Of a stretch of 64,000 bases of DNA, positions 59,801-64,000 are shown piece after piece. How positions within the stretch are numbered: position 1 is the stretch's first letter; each line of letters opens with the position of its first letter. The position numbers and the translations under genes were made by a program. The notes beneath the pieces are model-generated. The model made no database searches. It was given only the letters and a program-made list of their open reading frames with translations, and had not been told where the DNA came from. Origin of the DNA: Macrotrachela quadricornifera (taxonomy: Eukaryota; Rotifera; Eurotatoria; Philodinida; Philodinidae); the NCBI GenBank assembly GCA_022393335.1, contig JAJEKB010021120.1:41762-105761 (forward strand). Reading direction: 5' to 3'.

Positions 59801-60502
59801 ATGTTAATTACAATTATTATCATCGCTATTGTTTTAACATTTTTAGCACTTATTTCAACGATTATTTGGTTATTAAAAGTTTCAGGACTTTTTACATCAA
59901 TTAACATAAAAATTGCTCAACCAACATATGAATTTTTAACTGTTGTTTATAAATTTCAACAAGGTGATTATTCAACATCAGCAGATATATTTAAAGATAT
60001 TCTTAATTATTCACCATCACATTCAACAATTGGAATTTATTATGATGATCCAAATGTTGTAAGTGATAAAATAAACTCAAAAATAAAATAATAGATTTTA
60101 ATTTAGACACCAGCTGAGAAACAACGTTTTATTGTTGGTGTTATTGTTGATGAAACAAAAGATCAAGAAATAATTGAACGTATGAAAGCTGATGATTATA
60201 AAGTTTTTACACTTCCAAAATCTGTTCAATCAGTTTATACAACATTTCCATTTAATAGTGTTTTTTCTGTTTCTATTGCAACAATGAGAGTACCTTCTCG
60301 TTTAAGAGAATTTATTCAGGTATATATAAATATACAATAAAAAATACTCAATTTAAAATTCTCTATTTATTTGTTTTAGCTAAATAAATTAGAAGCGCAT
60401 CCTTTTATTGAAATATATGAACCAACATTAATTCATTATTTTGTTCCGTTAAGTAATTATGAAAGTTATAATGTTCCGGAAATGATTTCTGAATTAATTT
60501 GA
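59801..60502 (+). CDS. TEX264: TEX264-like ER membrane protein, short form
   Basis: Three exons (59801-60058, 60107-60319, 60380-60502) give 197 residues. One N-terminal membrane helix (MLITIIIIAIVLTFLALIST) is followed by a GyrI-like domain: TYEFLTVVYKFQQGDYSTSA, STIGIYYDDPNV, TPAEKQRFIVGVIVDE, YKVFTLPKSVQSVYTTFPFN, IATMRVPSRLREFI, PFIEIYEPTLIHYFVPLSNY, ending NVPEMISELI. These match TEX264, the ER-phagy receptor that links ER membrane to Atg8/LC3 through a disordered C-terminal tail with an LIR motif. Here the protein stops at VPEM-, where the tail would begin, and only 83 bases separate it from the next ATG. A conventional LIR tail is therefore absent. It may do a non-autophagic job, such as a scaffold role. 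The start was chosen at the ATG after the acceptor-like cag. Confidence 0.85.
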
Positions 60503-60564
60503 AAGAAAAATAAAACGAACAAAGAATAAGATATTCCTTTTTTAGATAAAATAATTAATTAATT

Positions 60565-60573
60565 TTTCAATAG
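60565..60573 (+). other. Acceptor-like site upstream of RFC5
   Basis: T-rich aatttttcaatag ends 12 bases before the RFC5 ATG and 71 bases after the TEX264-like stop. A spliced-leader acceptor is a reasonable reading. Confidence 0.4.
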
Positions 60574-60585
60574 TATAAATTAAAA

Positions 60586-62346
60586 ATGGCTAATCTTCCT
60601 TGGTTAGTAAATATAATTGAAATAAAGAAAAATAATAAATAATTAATTATTTAGGATTGAAAAATATCGTCCAGCAACACTTGATGAACTTGTATCTCAT
60701 AAAGATATTATTGATACAAGTAAATAATTATTATTTGCTTGTTTTTTATTTTACTAATTCAAATATATTGATTTTTATATTGTATAGTCAAACGTTATAT
60801 GTCACTCGGTGAATTACCACATTTACTTTTTTATGGACCAGCAGGCACAGGTATGTTTATTTTATAGATATTAATTATTAATATAATTATTTTATTATTA
60901 GGAAAAACAAGTACAATTTTAGCTTTGGCTAAACAAATGTATACACCAACAGAAATGCGTGGTTGTGTGCTTGAAGTAAATTAAATATATTTTTTTATAG
61001 AATTTTTTATTTTAAATCTATTACTAATTGTAGTTAAATGCATCAGATGATCGAGGTATTGGAATAGTACGTGATGAAATTCAGACATTTGTTAGTACAC
61101 AAACTCTTCATAAGTATGAAATCTTTATTTTTTTTGAATATTATTAAAGAATTCATACATATTCTTTTTTGATAGAAAAAGTGTTAAATTAATTATTCTT
61201 GATGAAGCTGATGCTATGACAAATGATGCTCAAAATGCCCTTCGTCGAAGTAAATTTTCATCATTTTTTCATTCTTTATTTTTATCGTTTTTTTTTTTTT
61301 GTTACTTTATAGTTATTGAACAATATACAGCTACAGCACGTTTTTGTTTTATTTGTAATTATCTATCAAAAATAATTCCAGCTGTACAATCACGTTGTAC
61401 ACGATTTCGCTTTGGACCATTATCTAATGAACAAATGATGCCTCGTTTACAACATGTTATTGAAAAAGAAAAGTTAATAAAAAAAAAAATTTTTTTTTTT
61501 AATAAAAATATTTTATATATTTAGTGTACAAATTGATCAAGAAGGTAAAAAAGCAATTCTTCAATTAGCTAATGGTGATATGCGACGTGCATTAAATATT
61601 CTTCAGGTATTAGTTTTAATATTAAAATAAATATCATTTAACAGATCAATAAAATGAATGAAACGTTTCATAAAAAAATATATGTCTCATCATCTTTAAT
61701 TGACATACGAATCAATCATTGAGAAAATTTACTGATTATAAATTGTATTCCTCCTTTTAAATGACAAATTATTTGAAAATCGTTTTGTATTAATTTCAAT
61801 GAAGTTAAGTTTATTGTATAAATTTTCTAGAGTAGTCATATGGCATCAGGTTCAGTTACAGAAAATTCAGTATATGAATGTGTTGGTCATCCATCAAAAA
61901 ATGATGTTAAAACAATGATTAATGTATTACTTAATGAAAATTTTACAGTTGCTTCACAAAGTAAAATAAATTTAATAAATAATAGAATTATTATTTATAT
62001 TTTATGTATTAGAATTATCAACATTAAAAACAACTAAAGGGTATGCATTAGCTGATATTCTTACTGAACTTCATCGATATGTTCATAAAAGTAATTAAAA
62101 GATTTCTTTTCTTTCTTATTTATTATTAAAATAATATTCTTAATTTTTAGTTGATTTTCCACGTGAAGTTCGTATTCATATTCTAGTAAAAATGGCTGAT
62201 ATTGAGTAAAATTAATTATTTTATTTATCTACTAATACCTTTTTTCTTTTTGTAGATATCGTTTAGCAAATGGTGCTACAGAAAAATTACAACTTAGTGC
62301 ACTTATATCTGCTTTTCAAAAAGCTCGTCAAGTTGAAAGTTCATAA
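60586..62346 (+). CDS. RFC5: Replication factor C subunit 5 (clamp loader)
   Basis: Small subunit of the RFC complex, the AAA+ machine that loads PCNA onto primed DNA in replication and repair; also part of checkpoint and cohesion clamp loaders. About eleven exons run from ATG 60586 to TAA 62344-62346, giving roughly 330 residues as expected. Motifs in order: MANLPWIEKYRPATLDELVS (RFC box II region), FYGPAGTGKTSTILALAK (Walker A, split by an intron after GTG), LNASDDRGIGIVRDEI, KLIILDEADAMTNDAQNAL (Walker B), ICNYLSKIIPAVQSRCTRFR (sensor 1 and SRC motif), ANGDMRRALNILQ (sensor 2), and the C-terminal collar with IDFPREVRIHILVKMADIEY. ICNYLSKIIPA-QSRCTRFRFGPL favours RFC5 over RFC2 and RFC4. 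Last gene of the tight HBS1/TEX264/RFC5 group. Confidence 0.95.
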
Positions 62347-62452
62347 ATAATTTTCTTCTTTTTCTTTTGTTCAATAAAAAAAAATGATGTCAGATAGTTC
62401 TATGTACAAATAAAAATGATATATACATTTTTTCTTTTCTTCTAATTTTTAT

Positions 62453-63497
62453 TTAAAACAATAGTAGTATTTGTAATACCGATTGAACAAAAAAATAAAC
62501 AAGGCAAAATGTTAATGAACTTGAATTCGATGTATTTATACCAATTTTACAACGTGAATCAGTTGAATGACGTGTACATCCATTAACACCACCTGGACAA
62601 TTAATAGATATTTGTGAAAGAAGATAATGTTCAAGTTGTTGAAATTGATTTTGTACATCTTGCTGTAGACATTTATCAAGACGAGATTTTAAACAACGAT
62701 AATAAATTATTGCTTGTTTACACCAACCACGTTGATTAGCAGGATTCCATGATGGATTAAATTTAACATTAATCATTAATGGTTGACATAAATCATTAAT
62801 TGCTTTTATTTGACATGTATCATCTGGTATAAGTGCTTGAATAGATGATGATGAACCAAGATTACCATTTTTTGATGATCCACTAGATGAATGAGAACCA
62901 CCATTACGAACAGAATCAGATCCTTCAGCTTGTTTTGGAGATTCCCAAATAATATTAAATTTAAAATCTTCAATTTTATCACTACAAAAAGCTATTAGAT
63001 CATCAACACGTTTTCGAATGCCTAAAATTAATCAAATGACATTTCGAGATGGTTAAGAATATTGTATGTTATATGTTTAGTCTGACACATTGTGTTTAAA
63101 AACATCTAAGTGATAATCGGATATTTAGTTTTATTCTGATCATCTCTGTGAACTTTGATGTGATTTAAGCTAGTTGACAAAAACTAATAGATTTCTAATT
63201 GATTTCATGAACTTGAATAATAATAAAAAATTTCTTACCTTTCATAATTGATTCCATAGCTGTTTCATATTTTTCTTTATTTTCACAACCACGATATTTC
63301 TTATGAACACATTCAAAATAAACACGTGAAGCAACACAATATTTAATTGGATCTGTTTCTTGATCTTCTTTTTCAGGTTTTTGACCACATGCACGTGAAC
63401 CCATTACATCACATGCATTAATTTTTGTTATTAATATTAACATAAATAGGTATATGTAGAAAAATGAAAAACAACTTGGTATATAATTATATTGCAT
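62453..63497 (-). CDS. Secreted Cys-rich protein with two related halves
   Basis: Two exons run from ATG 63497 to TAA 62453. A signal peptide covers about residues 1-29 (CFSFFYIYLFMLILITKINA). The first half has a Cys framework around YCVASRVYFECVHKKYRGCE and ends near VDDLIAFC. A Ser/Gly/Asn-rich linker (GGSHSSSGSSKNGNLGSSSS) follows. The second half has WCKQAIIYYRCLKSRLDKCL and SQISINCPGGVNGC. The pattern aromatic-x-x-C, basic helix, C recurs in both halves, suggesting an old internal duplication. The C-terminus, NTSNSSSLTFCLVYFFVQSV with more hydrophobics and no basic end, resembles a GPI-attachment signal. Probably extracellular or surface-anchored. Family not named; invertebrate secreted proteins with helical Cys pairs are the nearest recollection. 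Its stop lies 106 bases from the RFC5 stop on the other strand. Confidence 0.75.
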
Positions 63498-64000
63498 CTC
63501 GTTTCATCGAAAAAGAAAATCAAATGGTTATATACAAGGCATTAGTGTTGTCGAAGTTACTTTCATGTTCTCGCCCAAGTGAGATTATGAGAAGCACGTT
63601 ATTATCAAATGGAACAATCGAGAGAGAGAGAGAGACACGAAAACAATGAGGTGACATACATACGCACGTACTAAATATTTTTGTTCTCGACGTCTCTTTT
63701 TATTATTCAATCGATAGATAGAGTTGTTGCATCAACAAAAGAATTTTCAAGCAAAAATATGTGTACGAGTAATCGTCGTTGACATTCTTTTATTAAACAA
63801 ACATCAAGAGCTTTAGTCAACGATAGTCATGAGAATGAACAAATATTTATTTTAAGACAAAATTTATGTTCAACTTTGTCTTGCAATCAAATATCAAAAA
63901 GAAAAGATAGATATTACATATTATTATTTTAGAATATGTTTATTATAAGTATTTATGTGCGTTGTTTTTCTTATCAACTTTTTTTTCTTTTAAAAAAAAA
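63498..64000. promoter_or_regulatory. Upstream region of the Cys-rich gene
   Basis: AT-rich with a short GA run near 63620-63633. It should contain the promoter of the minus-strand gene. Nothing else was seen before the window ends. Confidence 0.35.

Noticed and set aside
1..64000. CRISPR array, prophage, bacterial operon or bacterial attachment site
   Set aside because: Spliced genes with GT-AG introns, animal gene content and polyadenylation hexamers show eukaryotic nuclear DNA; no spaced direct-repeat array is present.

Overview
The window looks like nuclear DNA from a small invertebrate animal, most likely a bdelloid rotifer (Rotaria or Adineta type). The DNA is strongly AT-rich. Most introns are GT-AG and only about 45-70 bases long. 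Conserved animal genes (lunapark, SURF1, SNX3, KDEL receptor, HBS1, RFC5) sit beside genes that are rare in animals or strongly altered. The bdelloid call is an inference; no rRNA or mitochondrial marker is present. One short run of N (14474-14483) marks an assembly gap.

Layout. 1-3.2 kb (-): a fragment of a gene running off the left edge, then lunapark. 3.7-11.6 kb (+): an RRM plus two-Tudor protein, a family II inorganic pyrophosphatase with a mitochondrial-type leader, and SURF1. 12.3-15.6 kb: a small membrane protein (-), an intronless coiled-coil protein (+) and an SNX3/12 sorting nexin (-). 18.0-19.6 kb (+): an intronless MFS transporter. 19.7-24.0 kb: a repeat-rich island bracketed by two copies of the transporter's 3' end; it holds a tRNA-like SINE head, a foldback element filled with a minisatellite, and one C-terminal ORF. 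25.1-32.3 kb (-): a PDZ-like/double-ZZ/protein kinase and a VWA protein. 34.8-43.1 kb: a HAD phosphatase (-), a myristoylation-type globin (+), a leishmanolysin metallopeptidase (-) and an O-methyltransferase (-). 44.4-48.2 kb: KDEL receptor (+) and a catalase homologue whose catalytic histidine is tyrosine (-). 51.3-54.7 kb (+): a Golgi-type membrane protein. 57.3-62.3 kb (+): HBS1, TEX264-like and RFC5, tightly packed. 62.5-63.5 kb (-): a secreted Cys-rich protein.

How the genes relate. Most are independent housekeeping genes. HBS1/TEX264/RFC5 and pyrophosphatase/SURF1 are head-to-tail groups with about 80-130 base spacers and an acceptor-like AG at or just before the downstream ATG. That layout fits spliced-leader trans-splicing of polycistronic transcripts. 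The pyrophosphatase/SURF1 pair may also share a mitochondrial destination.

The least expected structure is a set of four imperfect palindromes of about 320-610 bases. Three of them occupy unusually long introns and the fourth is intergenic. They look like non-autonomous foldback or MITE-type elements, or loci making long hairpin RNA. All intron-exon structures here were read by eye from GT/AG signals, reading frame and remembered family conservation; none was checked against transcripts.
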